A stretch of 64,000 nucleotides of DNA from positions 62,001 to 126,000 of the forward strand of contig JAZQKV010000116.1 of NCBI GenBank assembly GCA_045542335.1, written 5' to 3'. Source of the stretch: CAKSUT01 sp045542335. Its GTDB lineage: Bacteria > Bacillota > Clostridia > Oscillospirales > CAG-382. This document shows positions 8,277 to 17,583 of this stretch, piece after piece. A program made the translations under genes and the position numbers. The notes under the pieces are model-generated. The model was not told where the DNA came from. It saw nothing but the letters and a program-made list of their open reading frames with translations, and ran no database searches. Every line of letters starts with the position of its first letter. The first letter of the stretch is position 1.

Positions 8277-9566
8277 ATGAATTTTATCTTAAAGGATTTT
8301 CCCGAAATTGATGAGAGATATTATGAGGGCACTCACGCTTCGGGACTTAAAATATATGTTATTCCCAAGAACCACGGAACAGCCTATGCCGTGTTTGGCA
8401 CAAAGTTCGGTTCAATAGACAATAAATTTAAGAATGCCAAGGGGGAGGAAGTTGTTCTGCCCGACGGAATTGCGCATTTTCTTGAGCACAAGCTTTTTGA
8501 AAACGAAGACGGCACAGACACCTTCAGCCGTTATGCAAAATTCGGCGGCAGTGCAAACGCTTACACCTCGTCAGACGCTACGGTTTACCTGTTTTCCGCA
8601 ACGGGAAGCATTTCCGAAAACCTTGAAATTCTTCTTGATTTTGTTACTCACCCTTATTTTACCGATGAAACCGTCAATAAGGAAATGGGAATTATCGGTG
8701 AGGAAATAAGGATGTATGACGATAACCCCGAATGGCGGCTTTATTTCAATCTCATGCGTGCGCTTTTCAAGGATAACCCTGTGCGCATAGACACCGCAGG
8801 CACCGAGAAAACCATTGCTGAAATAACTCCCGAAAAGCTTTTTGAGGCATATAACAGCTTTTACAATCTTCACAACATGGCACTTGTTGTTTGCGGAAAC
8901 ATATCTCCCGAACAGGTGAGTGCAGCAGCGGATAAGATGCTTCCGTCAAACGAAGTTGAAAAAGTTCCTGTTGAAAGAATTTATCCCGACGAACAAACGG
9001 CGGTGGCGCAAAAGGAAATTATCGAAAAAATGCAGGTTGCAATGCCCATGGTAAACGTTGGTATCAAGGATACTGCGGGACATCTTTACGGCATTGACCT
9101 TGCAAAGATGAGCGCAATGTATAACATTATTCTTGAAGTGATTTATGGCAGAAGCAGTCGTTTCTACAACGAGAATTACGAAAATGGACTTATTAACAGA
9201 AGCTTTTCCGGCTCTGAAGATATACACGAGCGTTTTGCCTATTGCATTGTCGGAGGAAGCACTGAAAAGCCCGATGAGCTTGCAAAGGCAATAATGGACG
9301 AGGCGGCATATTTTGTGCAAAACGGCATCGCCGAAGAGGACTTTGAACGTGCAAAGCGCAAGCTTTATGCAGGAAGCATAAAGGTGTTCAACAGCACCGA
9401 CGACATCGCCAATTCTTTTCTTGGATTTAAGTTTTCGGAATGTGACCTGTTTGAATATCCCCGCATAATGCAGAGCATCACACTTGAGGAAACGGAGAAA
9501 CTGCTTAAAAACGCATTTGTTCCCGAACGTTTTGCAGTTTCAAAGATTTTGCCCCTGGAGGAATGA
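8277..9566 (+). CDS. M16 family zinc peptidase (YmfH-like)
   Basis: This active-type M16 metallopeptidase of about 429 residues carries the inverted zinc motif HFLEH within GIAHFLEHKLFE near residue 65, with further acidic residues downstream (NKEMGIIGEEI) that fit the third zinc ligand. It follows the inactive-type homologue closely and probably forms a heterodimer with it; substrates are unknown. Several in-frame ATGs occur between 8256 and 8277. I prefer 8277 (MNFILKD) because GAAAGGA at 8261-8267 is ideally spaced for it. The stop codon is 4 nt before the lgt start, so the two are likely translationally coupled. Confidence 0.87.
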   Translation: MNFILKDFPEIDERYYEGTHASGLKIYVIPKNHGTAYAVFGTKFGSIDNKFKNAKGEEVVLPDGIAHFLEHKLFENEDGTDTFSRYAKFGGSANAYTSSDATVYLFSATGSISENLEILLDFVTHPYFTDETVNKEMGIIGEEIRMYDDNPEWRLYFNLMRALFKDNPVRIDTAGTEKTIAEITPEKLFEAYNSFYNLHNMALVVCGNISPEQVSAAADKMLPSNEVEKVPVERIYPDEQTAVAQKEIIEKMQVAMPMVNVGIKDTAGHLYGIDLAKMSAMYNIILEVIYGRSSRFYNENYENGLINRSFSGSEDIHERFAYCIVGGSTEKPDELAKAIMDEAAYFVQNGIAEEDFERAKRKLYAGSIKVFNSTDDIANSFLGFKFSECDLFEYPRIMQSITLEETEKLLKNAFVPERFAVSKILPLEE

Positions 9567-9570
9567 GAAA

Positions 9571-10446
9571 ATGACAAATTATATTTCATTTCCGGGGCTT
9601 GGAATTGATTGGATTGAAGTTCCGAGAGTTGCATTTACGGTTCTCGGAAAACCAATATTCTGGTATGGCATAATAATTTGCATTGGAATTGTTTTGTCGG
9701 TTTTGTATGTTTGCCTGAGAGGAAAAGACGAAGGCATTACCACAGACGACGTTATTGATTATGCGATTTTTCTTGTTCCCATTTCAATTGTCTGTGCAAG
9801 ACTTTATTTTGTGCTGACAAGTCTTGACAGCTTTCATAGCTTTTACGACGTGATAGCAGTTTGGGAGGGAGGCCTTGCCATTTATGGCGGCATAATCGGA
9901 GGATTTTGCACCATTATCGGCGTTAGCCTTTACAAAAAAATTCCGATTCCGAAAATGCTTGATTGCACAGCACCGGGTGTGTTTGTGGGACAGATTCTCG
10001 GAAGATGGGGGAATTTTTTCAATGCCGAAGCATATGGAGATCTCACAAAGATTGACATTCTCGGACACGTCATTGAAACTCCGCATTTCGCAAGTGAGTT
10101 TCCCCTGCGTATGCTCATAAGCAGCGCAGACCCCGCTTCTCCTTTGGCACGCATTATTGCGGCACACCCCACTTTTCTGTATGAATCTGTGTGGAACACA
10201 GTTGGATTTGTTATACTGAACGTTGTTTACCGTAAGAAGAAGTTTGATGGTCAGATTGCACTTATGTATGCGGCATGGTATGGTTTTGGAAGATTTTTTA
10301 TAGAGGGCTTCAGAACTGACAGCCTTTATGTCGGACCATTCAGAATTTCGCAATTGCTCGGACTTTTGTGCTTTGTCGGATGCACAGCGGCAATTATTGT
10401 TATTTCAATAAGAACAAAAAAGAAAACATTGCCCGAAAACTCCTGA
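9571..10446 (+). CDS. lgt: Prolipoprotein diacylglyceryl transferase
   Basis: Lgt transfers diacylglycerol from phosphatidylglycerol to the lipobox cysteine of prelipoproteins, in the cytoplasmic membrane. The protein is 291 residues with about seven hydrophobic segments. The Lgt signature GRWGNFFNAEAYG is intact, followed by HPTFLYES (essential His region) and FGRFFIEGFRTDSL (essential Arg). The start at 9571 is set by GGAGGA ending 9 nt upstream; a longer in-frame reading would overlap the peptidase gene. Confidence 0.96.
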   Translation: MTNYISFPGLGIDWIEVPRVAFTVLGKPIFWYGIIICIGIVLSVLYVCLRGKDEGITTDDVIDYAIFLVPISIVCARLYFVLTSLDSFHSFYDVIAVWEGGLAIYGGIIGGFCTIIGVSLYKKIPIPKMLDCTAPGVFVGQILGRWGNFFNAEAYGDLTKIDILGHVIETPHFASEFPLRMLISSADPASPLARIIAAHPTFLYESVWNTVGFVILNVVYRKKKFDGQIALMYAAWYGFGRFFIEGFRTDSLYVGPFRISQLLGLLCFVGCTAAIIVISIRTKKKTLPENS

Positions 10447-10519
10447 AAGATAAAGACGATGTAGCAAAAGAATACCTTGGGCTACTGTGCCCATTTACAT
10501 AAACGAAAGGACAAGAATT

Positions 10520-11374
10520 ATGGCAACAATTATTGACGGAAAAGCAGTTTCCAAAAAGGTCAGAGAACAGATTAAAACAGAGGCGGCACAGTTTGCCGAA
10601 AAAACGGGAGTTGTCCCGGGACTTGCGGTGGTTATCGTTGGCGATGACCCTGCCTCAAAAATATATGTGAGAAACAAGAAGCTTGCCTGCGAGGAATGTG
10701 GCTTCTATTCCGAAGAATATGCTCTCCCTGCCGAAACAACAGAAAGCGAATTGCTTGCACTTGTTGAAAAGCTGAACAACGACAACAAGATTCACGGTAT
10801 TCTTGTTCAGTCACCCCTGCCGAAGCATCTCAATGAAAAACTTGTCATTGACCATATTTCTCCCGAAAAGGACGTCGATGCTTTTCACCCTGTGAATGTC
10901 GGAAAAATCATGATTGGTGATTATGATTTTCTTCCCTGTACGCCTGCAGGTGTAATGGAGCTTTTGAGTGAATACGGTATCGACCCTGCCGGAAAGAGCG
11001 TGTGCGTTGTTGGCAGAAGCAACATTGTGGGCAAGCCCCAGGCAATGCTTATGCTTCACGCAAACGCAACCGTGACAATCTGCCACTCAAGAACAGCTAA
11101 TCTTTCCGAGGAAACAAGACGTGCCGACATTGTTGTCATGGCAGTTGGAAAAGCAAAGCTTCTCAAGGGTGATATGATAAAAGATGGTGCAGTTGTTATT
11201 GACGTTGGCATGAACAGGGATGAAAACGGGAAGCTTGCAGGCGATGCGGACTTTGATTCCTGCGAGAAAAAAGCATCCTTCATAACCCCCGTTCCCGGAG
11301 GCGTTGGACCCATGACAATAACCATGCTCATGAAAAACACAGTTAAGGCGGCAAAACTTGCTGCACAGAAATAA
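10520..11374 (+). CDS. folD: Bifunctional methylenetetrahydrofolate dehydrogenase/methenyltetrahydrofolate cyclohydrolase
   Basis: FolD interconverts 5,10-methylene-THF and 10-formyl-THF with NADP(H), supplying one-carbon units. The protein has about 284 residues and every family hallmark: YVRNKKLACEE with the catalytic Lys, VQSPLPKH, DVDAFHP, the dinucleotide-binding GRSNIVGKP and the C-terminal PVPGGVGPMT. The start ATG at 10520 follows GAAAGGA. It lies in the middle of the long operon and shows no anomaly. Confidence 0.97.
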   Translation: MATIIDGKAVSKKVREQIKTEAAQFAEKTGVVPGLAVVIVGDDPASKIYVRNKKLACEECGFYSEEYALPAETTESELLALVEKLNNDNKIHGILVQSPLPKHLNEKLVIDHISPEKDVDAFHPVNVGKIMIGDYDFLPCTPAGVMELLSEYGIDPAGKSVCVVGRSNIVGKPQAMLMLHANATVTICHSRTANLSEETRRADIVVMAVGKAKLLKGDMIKDGAVVIDVGMNRDENGKLAGDADFDSCEKKASFITPVPGGVGPMTITMLMKNTVKAAKLAAQK

Positions 11375-11398
11375 TTATTGCTTGCTTGGAAGAAGATT

Positions 11399-11920
11399 AT
11401 GGATAAGAAAACAAATATAGTGCTTATCGGTATGCCGGGGTGTGGCAAAAGCACCCTTGGAGTGCTCACGGCAAAGGCTCTTGGACTTGGATTTGTGGAC
11501 ACCGACCTTGTTATTCAGCATAAAACCGGTAGGATGCTCTATAAAATTGTTGAACAGGACGGAAAGGATGCCTTTCTCGATGTTGAAAGGGATTCAATTG
11601 TTTCAACGGAGTTTGACAGATGCGTTGTTGCAACGGGTGGTAGTGCGGTTTTGCGTGAGCAGACCATGGAGCATCTGAAGAAAAACGGAGTTGTGGTTTA
11701 TCTTGAACTCCCATATTACTCGGTGAAAAGAAGAATAAAGAACATAAAAACAAGGGGAATTGCCTTTGGTGAGGGAGAAACCCTTGCCGACCTTTACAGA
11801 GAAAGGTGTCCCCTTTACGAAAAGTATGCCGATATTGTCATAGCTTGCAGTGGTAAGAATACCGAGCAGAATGTGAGCGACATTGTTGAAAAGGTTAAAG
11901 ACCTTGTTGCAACAGAATAA
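11399..11920 (+). CDS. Shikimate kinase family (AroK-like) P-loop kinase
   Basis: This 173-residue P-loop kinase has Walker A GMPGCGKST, the DTD Mg2+/substrate motif and an overall AroK-like arrangement. Two shikimate-contacting motifs differ from true AroK: FRxxE reads FLDVE, so the shikimate-binding Arg is lost, and the GGG motif reads TGGS. The lid reads KTRGIAF. From memory, such variants recur in Clostridia and are usually labelled shikimate kinase, so the substrate is uncertain. No other aromatic-pathway gene is nearby. The start at 11399 is supported by GGAAGAAG upstream; it sits between folD and polC. Confidence 0.8.
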   Translation: MDKKTNIVLIGMPGCGKSTLGVLTAKALGLGFVDTDLVIQHKTGRMLYKIVEQDGKDAFLDVERDSIVSTEFDRCVVATGGSAVLREQTMEHLKKNGVVVYLELPYYSVKRRIKNIKTRGIAFGEGETLADLYRERCPLYEKYADIVIACSGKNTEQNVSDIVEKVKDLVATE

Positions 11921-11952
11921 AAAATAATGTAAGAACAGACTTAAAGGATAAG

Positions 11953-14900
11953 ATGATGACGGAAAAAGCACAACTTTTTTTGAAAAAATTCCGCAAGTAT
12001 TCCCCGTGTGCGGAGGAAATGGCGGCAATAGAGAAAATAACGGATTTTTCTGTGAGGGTTGATGCCGAAAGACGACTTGTTGACACAAGTCTTTCCCTTG
12101 ACGGCTATGTCCCTTATGGGGTTATTTTGCAAATGGAGCAGGCAATAATGCAGGCGCATGAATGTAGCGATGTCCGTATTCGTCCGTGTTATGTGGGAGC
12201 TGTGCCGAAAGTTGGGTTTACACTTGACAAAACCGGTGATATTCTCACAGAATTCAGGCGCGAAAGCGTTTTCGGACGAGGCTTTCTCAATGGTGCCGGC
12301 GGTTCATTTGCAGCGACTCCGGGAGATAACGGAAGTGTTTCGGTTATTGACTCGGAAACCTTTGATGAGGTTGCAAGCGTATCCGAAAACGCAAATGAAG
12401 ACGAAGACGGAGAGCAATGTTCAAAGGATAGTTCGGACACGGCAAATACTCTTTATGTAAAGCTTTGCAATGGCGGACTTTCCATACTTAGCGGTGCAGG
12501 TTGTGCAGAAGCACTTTCAAAATTGATAGCCGAGCGTTTCGGGGAGCAATGGAGAATAGTTTTCACCGGCAGAACCTCAATTGAGTATGAAGAATACCTT
12601 AAAATGGCACCGACTCCGCCACCTATTACTTATATTCCCCCACCACCCGAACAGTTTCATGAGCAAAAGGAAGACGAGCCCCATGAGCAACAGCTCAATT
12701 CCATTTCAGGCGATGAGGCAAAAGCTGTCTGCGACCTTTCAGAGGGCATTGTTGTTTCGGGAAATATGAAATTCGATGTGTCCGAACCCGAGGAAATACA
12801 TGGCAAAATCAAGAATTTTGACATTATGCCCATAAGAAGTATAAGCGAGGAAACAAAGAAGCTAACGGTTTGCGGCGAGATTTTCTGCCTTGAAAAAAAG
12901 CTTCTTAAAAGCGGTAAAAAATATCTCTTAAGCTTTTTCCTCACGGATAAGGATTCATCTTGCGTGTGCAAGGTTATTTATGACATTGAAAAGGACGAAG
13001 AGTATTCAAAGCTCTCGGACGGAATGTGCATCGCAATGCATGGAAAAGCAAGCTTTGATGATTATGATAAGTGTGTTGTCGTGCGTCCGATGGATATTGC
13101 CGTAATAAAAAAGATCACAAGGAAAGATAACGCCCCCGAAAAGCGAGTTGAGCTGCATCTTCACACAAATATGTCCTCCATGGACGCAACAGGTGAGCCA
13201 AAGGATATTATTAAGCAGGTCAAGGCTTGGGGACAACCTGCCGTTGCCATAACCGACCACGGAAATCTTCAGGCATTCCCTCAGACAATGCTTGCCGCAG
13301 AAAAACTTGGCGATGTAAAGGTTATCTACGGAATCGAGGCATATTTTGTTGACGACACGGCAAGAGCCGTTTACGGTAACGCCGATGCAAATTTTTCCGA
13401 GGATGAATTTGTTGTTTTTGACATTGAAACAACGGGAACCTCGGTGCGTACCTGCGGAATAACGGAAATCGGAGCAGTAAAATACAGAGGCGGCGAGGTT
13501 TATGACACGTTTAATATTTTTGTCAACCCCGAAATGCCCATTCCCGAAAACATTCAGGAGTTAACAGGCATCACCGATGACATGGTTAAGGATGCGCCCA
13601 CGATTGATAAGGCACTCCCCATGTTCCTTGAATATATCGGAAAAGATGTCCTTGTTGCGCATAATGCTTCCTTTGACGTTGGATTTATCCGTAACTTTGC
13701 GGAAAAACTTGACCTTAAATTTGACCCTACATACATTGATACTGTTGCCGTTTCGCGATATGTCAATTCCGACCTCAAGAGCCATAAGCTTGACGCAGTT
13801 GCGAAGTATTTCGGCCTTGGCGATTTCAACCACCACAGAGCCGGGGACGATGCACATATGCTTGCCCTTATTTTTGGAAAAATGGTTGAAAAGCTGAATC
13901 TTGAGGGACTTCAGAACATTTCTGCAATGGTTGGAGTTATGTCGCAGAACACAGACCCAAAAAAGCTGCCGACATTCCACCAGATTATACTTGTTAAAAA
14001 TCTCGTCGGACTCAAGAATCTTTACCGCATGGTCTCCCAATCATATCTTGATTTTTACCAAAGATACCCCCGTATTCCCAAGACTCTTCTCACGGAATAC
14101 AGAGAGGGGCTCATAATTGGTTCAGCCTGTGAGGCAGGCGAACTTTTCAGGGCAATTCTTGACGGAAAGCCCAAAAATGATATTGTGGAAATAGCGTCTT
14201 TTTATGATTATCTTGAGGTTCAACCCGACGGAAACAACGCTTTTCTTATTGCAAATGGCACTCTTGCGGACGTTGAGGCATTGCATGAGGTTAACAAAAC
14301 AATCATATCTCTCGGTGAGGAGCTCGGAAAGCCTGTTGTTGCAACGGGAGATGTGCATTTTATAAATCCTGAAGATGAGGTAAACCGTCAGATTCTTCTT
14401 GCCGCAAAAAAGATGCCCGATGCAGATAAGCATATTCCTCTTTACATGAGAACAACCGAGGAGATGCTTGAGGAATTTGCATATCTCGGAGAGGAGAAGG
14501 CATATGAGATTGTTGTCACAAACACACGCCTCATTGCCGACATGGTAGAACAGGTTCGCCCCATTCCCGAGGGCAACTATCCTCCGAGCATGGAGGGTGC
14601 CGAGGAGGAGCTTTCAAATAACTGTTACAACAAGGCAAAGGAGATGTACGGTGATCCGCTTCCGCAGATTGTTGCCGACAGACTTGAAAGAGAGCTTACC
14701 TCCATTATCAAAAACGGTTTTGCGCCGCTTTATGTCATTGCCCGCCGCCTTATTGCATACAGTGAGGAAAGAGGCTATCAGGTTGGTTCAAGAGGCTCGG
14801 TTGGCTCGTCTTTTGCGGCAACCATGGGCGGAATCACCGAGGTAAACCCTCTGCCACCTCATTACAGATGCCCGAAATGTTTGTATTCGGAGTTTATCAA

Positions 14901-16449
14901 TGACGGTTCGGTTGGCTCCGGCTTTGACCTTCCCGATAAGGAATGTCCCAAATGCGGAACTTCAATGAAGCACGACGGACACGACATTCCCTTTGAAACA
15001 TTCCTTGGCTTTAACGGCGACAAATCCCCGGATATTGACCTTAACTTTTCGGGTGATGTACAGGGCGATGCCCATAAATACACAGAAGTTCTTTTTGGCG
15101 AGGGACACGTTTTCCGTGCAGGAACGCTCGGCACACTTGCCGAAAAGACGGCATATGGCTTTGTTAAAAAGTATTGCGAGGAAAAGGGAATTGTTCTTAA
15201 CAAGGCGGAGGAAACAAGACTTTCAAAGGGCTGTGAGGGAGTTAAGAGAACCACAGGACAGCATCCCGGAGGCATCATCGTTGTTCCGAAAGAATACCAG
15301 GTGTATGACTTCACTCCTGTTCAGCACCCTGCCGATGACGTTAAGAGCGACACGGTCACCACGCACTTTGCTTTTGAATATCTTCACGACACCATTCTCA
15401 AGCTCGATTTGCTCGGACACGATGTGCCGACAAAATACAGAATGATGGAGCGTTACGGCAACTTAAATATTCTCGACATACCGCTTTCAGACCCGGAAGT
15501 TATGGAGCTGTTTTTGTCCACAAAATCCCTTGGCGTAAACCCCGAGGACATCGGAAGCGAGGTCGGAACATTCGGACTTCCCGAATTTGGCACAAAGTTT
15601 GTGCGTCAGATGCTTGTTGATTCAAAGCCGAAGAATTTCACCGATTTGCTTCAGATTTCGGGACTTTCTCATGGAACAGACGTGTGGCTTGGAAATGCGC
15701 AGGATCTTATCAAGGACGGCATCTGCACCATTTCCGACGTTATCGGAACCCGTGACAGTATCATGGTTTATCTCATTTACCACGGACTTGACAGAAGTAT
15801 GTCCTTCAAAATAATGGAGGACGTGCGAAAGGGCAGAGGTCTGAAACCTGAATATGAGGAAGAAATGCTCAAGCATGATGTCCCTGAATGGTATATCGCC
15901 TCATGTAAGAAGATAAAGTATATGTTCCCTAAGGCTCATGCGGCGGCGTATGTTATCTCGTCGCTAAGACTTGGCTGGATGAAGGTGCATAAACCCCTTG
16001 AATTTTATGCGGCATTTTTCACGGTTGCTCCCGGTGGCTTTGATGCCGAAATTGTCGGCAAAGGAAAGAAGTTTATCGAGCAGACCATGAAAGAGATTGA
16101 AACCAAGGGCAAGGATGCAACGCAGAAAGATGCGGAACTTTATTCCACACTTCAGCTTGCAAACGAGGCTTGCGCCAGAGGCATCAAATTCCTGCCTGTT
16201 GACCTTTACAAGTCAAAAGCGTTTGCATTTCTGCCCGAAGACGGTGCGGTGAGAATGCCGTTTTCATCGCTTGCAGGACTCGGTGACGTTGCCGCACAGA
16301 GCATTGAAAATGCCGCAGCAGAAAGAAAAATTCTTTCCATTGAGGACCTGAGGAACAGAGCGCAGATTTCCCGGGCAGTGCTTGATATTTTGCAGCGCAA
16401 CGGCGTTCTTGATGACCTTTCTCCAACAAATCAGATGACAATGTTTTAA
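11953..16449 (+). CDS. polC: DNA polymerase III PolC-type alpha subunit with 3'-5' exonuclease
   Basis: This is the main replicative polymerase of Bacillota. The 1498 residues show the PolC order: N-terminal region, OB domain, PHP domain starting ELHLHTNMSSMDATG (about residue 400), interrupted by a DnaQ-like exonuclease (VVFDIETTGTS, about 488; catalytic acidic residues intact), then the PHP remainder. After that come the PolC-specific zinc site (CPKC about 970, CPKC about 998), catalytic PDIDLNFSGD (about 1025) and the palm and fingers. Two ATGs are adjacent (11953, 11956); AAAGGA is 4-7 nt upstream, so 11956 may be the one used. There is an acidic, proline-containing stretch near residues 135-240. 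The last residues (NQMTMF) resemble the beta-clamp-binding tails of PolC enzymes. Confidence 0.97.
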   Translation: MMTEKAQLFLKKFRKYSPCAEEMAAIEKITDFSVRVDAERRLVDTSLSLDGYVPYGVILQMEQAIMQAHECSDVRIRPCYVGAVPKVGFTLDKTGDILTEFRRESVFGRGFLNGAGGSFAATPGDNGSVSVIDSETFDEVASVSENANEDEDGEQCSKDSSDTANTLYVKLCNGGLSILSGAGCAEALSKLIAERFGEQWRIVFTGRTSIEYEEYLKMAPTPPPITYIPPPPEQFHEQKEDEPHEQQLNSISGDEAKAVCDLSEGIVVSGNMKFDVSEPEEIHGKIKNFDIMPIRSISEETKKLTVCGEIFCLEKKLLKSGKKYLLSFFLTDKDSSCVCKVIYDIEKDEEYSKLSDGMCIAMHGKASFDDYDKCVVVRPMDIAVIKKITRKDNAPEKRVELHLHTNMSSMDATGEPKDIIKQVKAWGQPAVAITDHGNLQAFPQTMLAAEKLGDVKVIYGIEAYFVDDTARAVYGNADANFSEDEFVVFDIETTGTSVRTCGITEIGAVKYRGGEVYDTFNIFVNPEMPIPENIQELTGITDDMVKDAPTIDKALPMFLEYIGKDVLVAHNASFDVGFIRNFAEKLDLKFDPTYIDTVAVSRYVNSDLKSHKLDAVAKYFGLGDFNHHRAGDDAHMLALIFGKMVEKLNLEGLQNISAMVGVMSQNTDPKKLPTFHQIILVKNLVGLKNLYRMVSQSYLDFYQRYPRIPKTLLTEYREGLIIGSACEAGELFRAILDGKPKNDIVEIASFYDYLEVQPDGNNAFLIANGTLADVEALHEVNKTIISLGEELGKPVVATGDVHFINPEDEVNRQILLAAKKMPDADKHIPLYMRTTEEMLEEFAYLGEEKAYEIVVTNTRLIADMVEQVRPIPEGNYPPSMEGAEEELSNNCYNKAKEMYGDPLPQIVADRLERELTSIIKNGFAPLYVIARRLIAYSEERGYQVGSRGSVGSSFAATMGGITEVNPLPPHYRCPKCLYSEFINDGSVGSGFDLPDKECPKCGTSMKHDGHDIPFETFLGFNGDKSPDIDLNFSGDVQGDAHKYTEVLFGEGHVFRAGTLGTLAEKTAYGFVKKYCEEKGIVLNKAEETRLSKGCEGVKRTTGQHPGGIIVVPKEYQVYDFTPVQHPADDVKSDTVTTHFAFEYLHDTILKLDLLGHDVPTKYRMMERYGNLNILDIPLSDPEVMELFLSTKSLGVNPEDIGSEVGTFGLPEFGTKFVRQMLVDSKPKNFTDLLQISGLSHGTDVWLGNAQDLIKDGICTISDVIGTRDSIMVYLIYHGLDRSMSFKIMEDVRKGRGLKPEYEEEMLKHDVPEWYIASCKKIKYMFPKAHAAAYVISSLRLGWMKVHKPLEFYAAFFTVAPGGFDAEIVGKGKKFIEQTMKEIETKGKDATQKDAELYSTLQLANEACARGIKFLPVDLYKSKAFAFLPEDGAVRMPFSSLAGLGDVAAQSIENAAAERKILSIEDLRNRAQISRAVLDILQRNGVLDDLSPTNQMTMF

Positions 16450-16503
16450 TTGATGCGTGTTTCTATATCCGATTTTATTAAAACAGAAAAGGAAGAGCTT
16501 TGC

Positions 16504-16752
16504 ATGAAAATTGTCGTTGACAGAATTGAAAAAATAGCCGACAAGAATGAATACTTTGCCGTGTGCGAGTTTACCGATAAAGATGGAAACAAAGAAATGC
16601 GGAACATCTCCACGGCTGATTTGCCCAATGACGTTAAAGAGGGCGATGCTCTTGAACTGTGTGACGGCGTTTTTTGTATCAAAGCAGAGAAGTCCGCTTT
16701 AAAAAAGCTTGGCATCAGAGAACGCTTTAACAGGCTTATCGGTAAAATATAA
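16504..16752 (+). CDS. DUF3006 domain-containing small protein
   Basis: This 82-residue protein begins MKIVVDRIE and contains the short beta-rich pattern of DUF3006 (ADLPNDVKEGDALEL). Function is unknown. I chose the ATG at 16504 because the family starts with this Met-Lys-Ile motif and AAGGAAGAG lies just upstream; a longer reading from 16450 has no comparable site. It follows polC by about 55 nt and is the last clear gene of the operon. Confidence 0.75.
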   Translation: MKIVVDRIEKIADKNEYFAVCEFTDKDGNKEMRNISTADLPNDVKEGDALELCDGVFCIKAEKSALKKLGIRERFNRLIGKI

Positions 16753-16771
16753 GCTCGGAGAAAATATTTAT

Positions 16772-16888
16772 ATGACGCTTCTTATGCGTGTTGCCGGGCA
16801 TAGTTATTATTTTACAAATTTCTGTTCAAACATCCGTGAGAAGATTATCAAGAGGACAGAAAACGGAGAATATAAGCATCAGCTTTAA
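16772..16888 (+). CDS. Possible 38-residue small basic protein
   Basis: ATG at 16772 opens a 38-codon frame with CGGAGA about 11 nt upstream, ending 9 nt before the operon terminator. The product is basic (ends RTENGEYKHQL) and matches no family I recognise. Its position just after DUF3006 and before the terminator is the main support; it could be chance. Confidence 0.3.
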   Translation: MTLLMRVAGHSYYFTNFCSNIREKIIKRTENGEYKHQL

Positions 16889-16897
16889 AACAAAAAA

Positions 16898-16929
16898 ATC
16901 GGGCACTTTGGATAGTGTCCGATTTTTCT
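16898..16929 (+). terminator. Rho-independent terminator of the M16-polC operon
   Basis: ATCGGGCACT and AGTGTCCGAT pair (one G-T) around a 6-nt loop, flanked by an A-run and TTTTTCTT. Confidence 0.85.
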
Positions 16930-16940
16930 TGTGTTTAGGG

Positions 16941-16980
16941 TAATAAAAAAATAAACGGCACCTCTTTTGAGTTGCCGTTT
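16941..16980 (-). terminator. Rho-independent terminator of the tRNA operon
   Basis: On the minus strand, AAACGGCA and TGCCGTTT form the core of an imperfect 12-bp stem with an AAAA loop, followed by a T-rich tract. It lies immediately after the tRNA-Glu gene. Confidence 0.75.
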
Positions 16981-16985
16981 GCGCT

Positions 16986-17060
16986 TGGTGACCCGTACGG
17001 GAATCGAACCCATGTTACAGCCGTGAAAGGGCCGTGTCTTAACCGCTTGACCAACGGGCC
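16986..17060 (-). tRNA. tRNA-Glu (anticodon TTC)
   Basis: The minus strand folds into a cloverleaf: acceptor GGCCCGT/ACGGGTC, anticodon loop CTTTCAC, T-arm containing GGTTCGATTCC and an encoded CCA end. Total length is 75 nt including CCA. Confidence 0.97.
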
Positions 17061-17091
17061 ATGAAAAGCTGAACCTTGTCGGAACAGCTTT

Positions 17092-17168
17092 TGGTAGCGG
17101 AAGTCGGATTTGAACCAACGACCTGCCGGGTATGAACCGGATGCTCTAGCCAGCTGAGCTATTCCGCC
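17092..17168 (-). tRNA. tRNA-Met (anticodon CAT, elongator type)
   Basis: The cloverleaf has acceptor GGCGGAA/TTCCGCT, D-arm GCTC...GAGC, anticodon loop TTCATAC and an encoded CCA. The paired first acceptor base and overall similarity to Bacillus elongator tRNA-Met argue against the initiator. A tRNA-Ile with lysidine-modified CAT is less likely but cannot be fully excluded by eye. Confidence 0.93.
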
Positions 17169-17212
17169 ATGCTCTGACGTTTTCGGGATTGTTCCCTCAA
17201 CATTGCTTGATT

Positions 17213-17241
17213 ATTATAACAGAAAACAGGCGATTTGTCAA
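17213..17241 (-). promoter_or_regulatory. Consensus sigmaA promoter of the tRNA-Met/tRNA-Glu operon
   Basis: On the minus strand there is a perfect TTGACA (17236-17241), a 17-bp spacer and a perfect TATAAT (17213-17218), 45 nt upstream of the tRNA-Met 5' end. Such full consensus fits a strong stable-RNA promoter. Confidence 0.9.
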
Positions 17242-17506
17242 GACGTTTTCGAGATTTTTTGCCTTTTCTCTTTTTCTCACATTAAATCGGCTCAATTTTA
17301 AATATATTTTGTTCATCTTGCACTAAAAATGCGCTTTGGCCAATTGCTGAGTGAATTTGCATTTTTTCTGAGAGAAATTCAATTTGGAACATACTCTGTA
17401 TTTTTAGTCGGATTTGTTTTGAAATTATATCATGCTCCATTTCGCATTGTCTTTGCCTGCGTTGCCCACGTTTACAAAAAATTAACAGCATTAACACCCA
17501 AAGGTA
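17242..17506. other. AT-rich gene-free spacer between tRNA and hrcA promoters
   Basis: About 265 bases without a supportable gene. Short open frames exist on both strands, but they lack ribosome binding sites and protein-like composition. No riboswitch or further repeat was recognised. Confidence 0.6.
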
Positions 17507-17535
17507 TTGACAAAAAGCAGTAAATGTTGTAAAAT
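17507..17535 (+). promoter_or_regulatory. sigmaA promoter of the hrcA-grpE-dnaK-dnaJ operon
   Basis: TTGACA (17507-17512) and TAAAAT (17530-17535) have a 17-bp spacer. The CIRCE operator starts 7 bp downstream of the -10, so HrcA bound there would block initiation. Confidence 0.9.
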
Positions 17536-17542
17536 TATCACG

Positions 17543-17569
17543 TTAGCACTCGAAGGCGTTGAGTGCTAA
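17543..17569 (+). promoter_or_regulatory. CIRCE operator (HrcA binding site)
   Basis: A perfect TTAGCACTC, 9-bp spacer, GAGTGCTAA inverted repeat sits at the transcription start of the operon encoding HrcA itself. This is classical heat-shock autoregulation. Confidence 0.98.
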
Positions 17570-17583
17570 AAGGAGGCGAGAAA

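Noticed and set aside
17282..17523. Short frames on both strands before hrcA
   Set aside because: The frames lack ribosome binding sites and protein-like composition, and the plus-strand one runs through the hrcA promoter.
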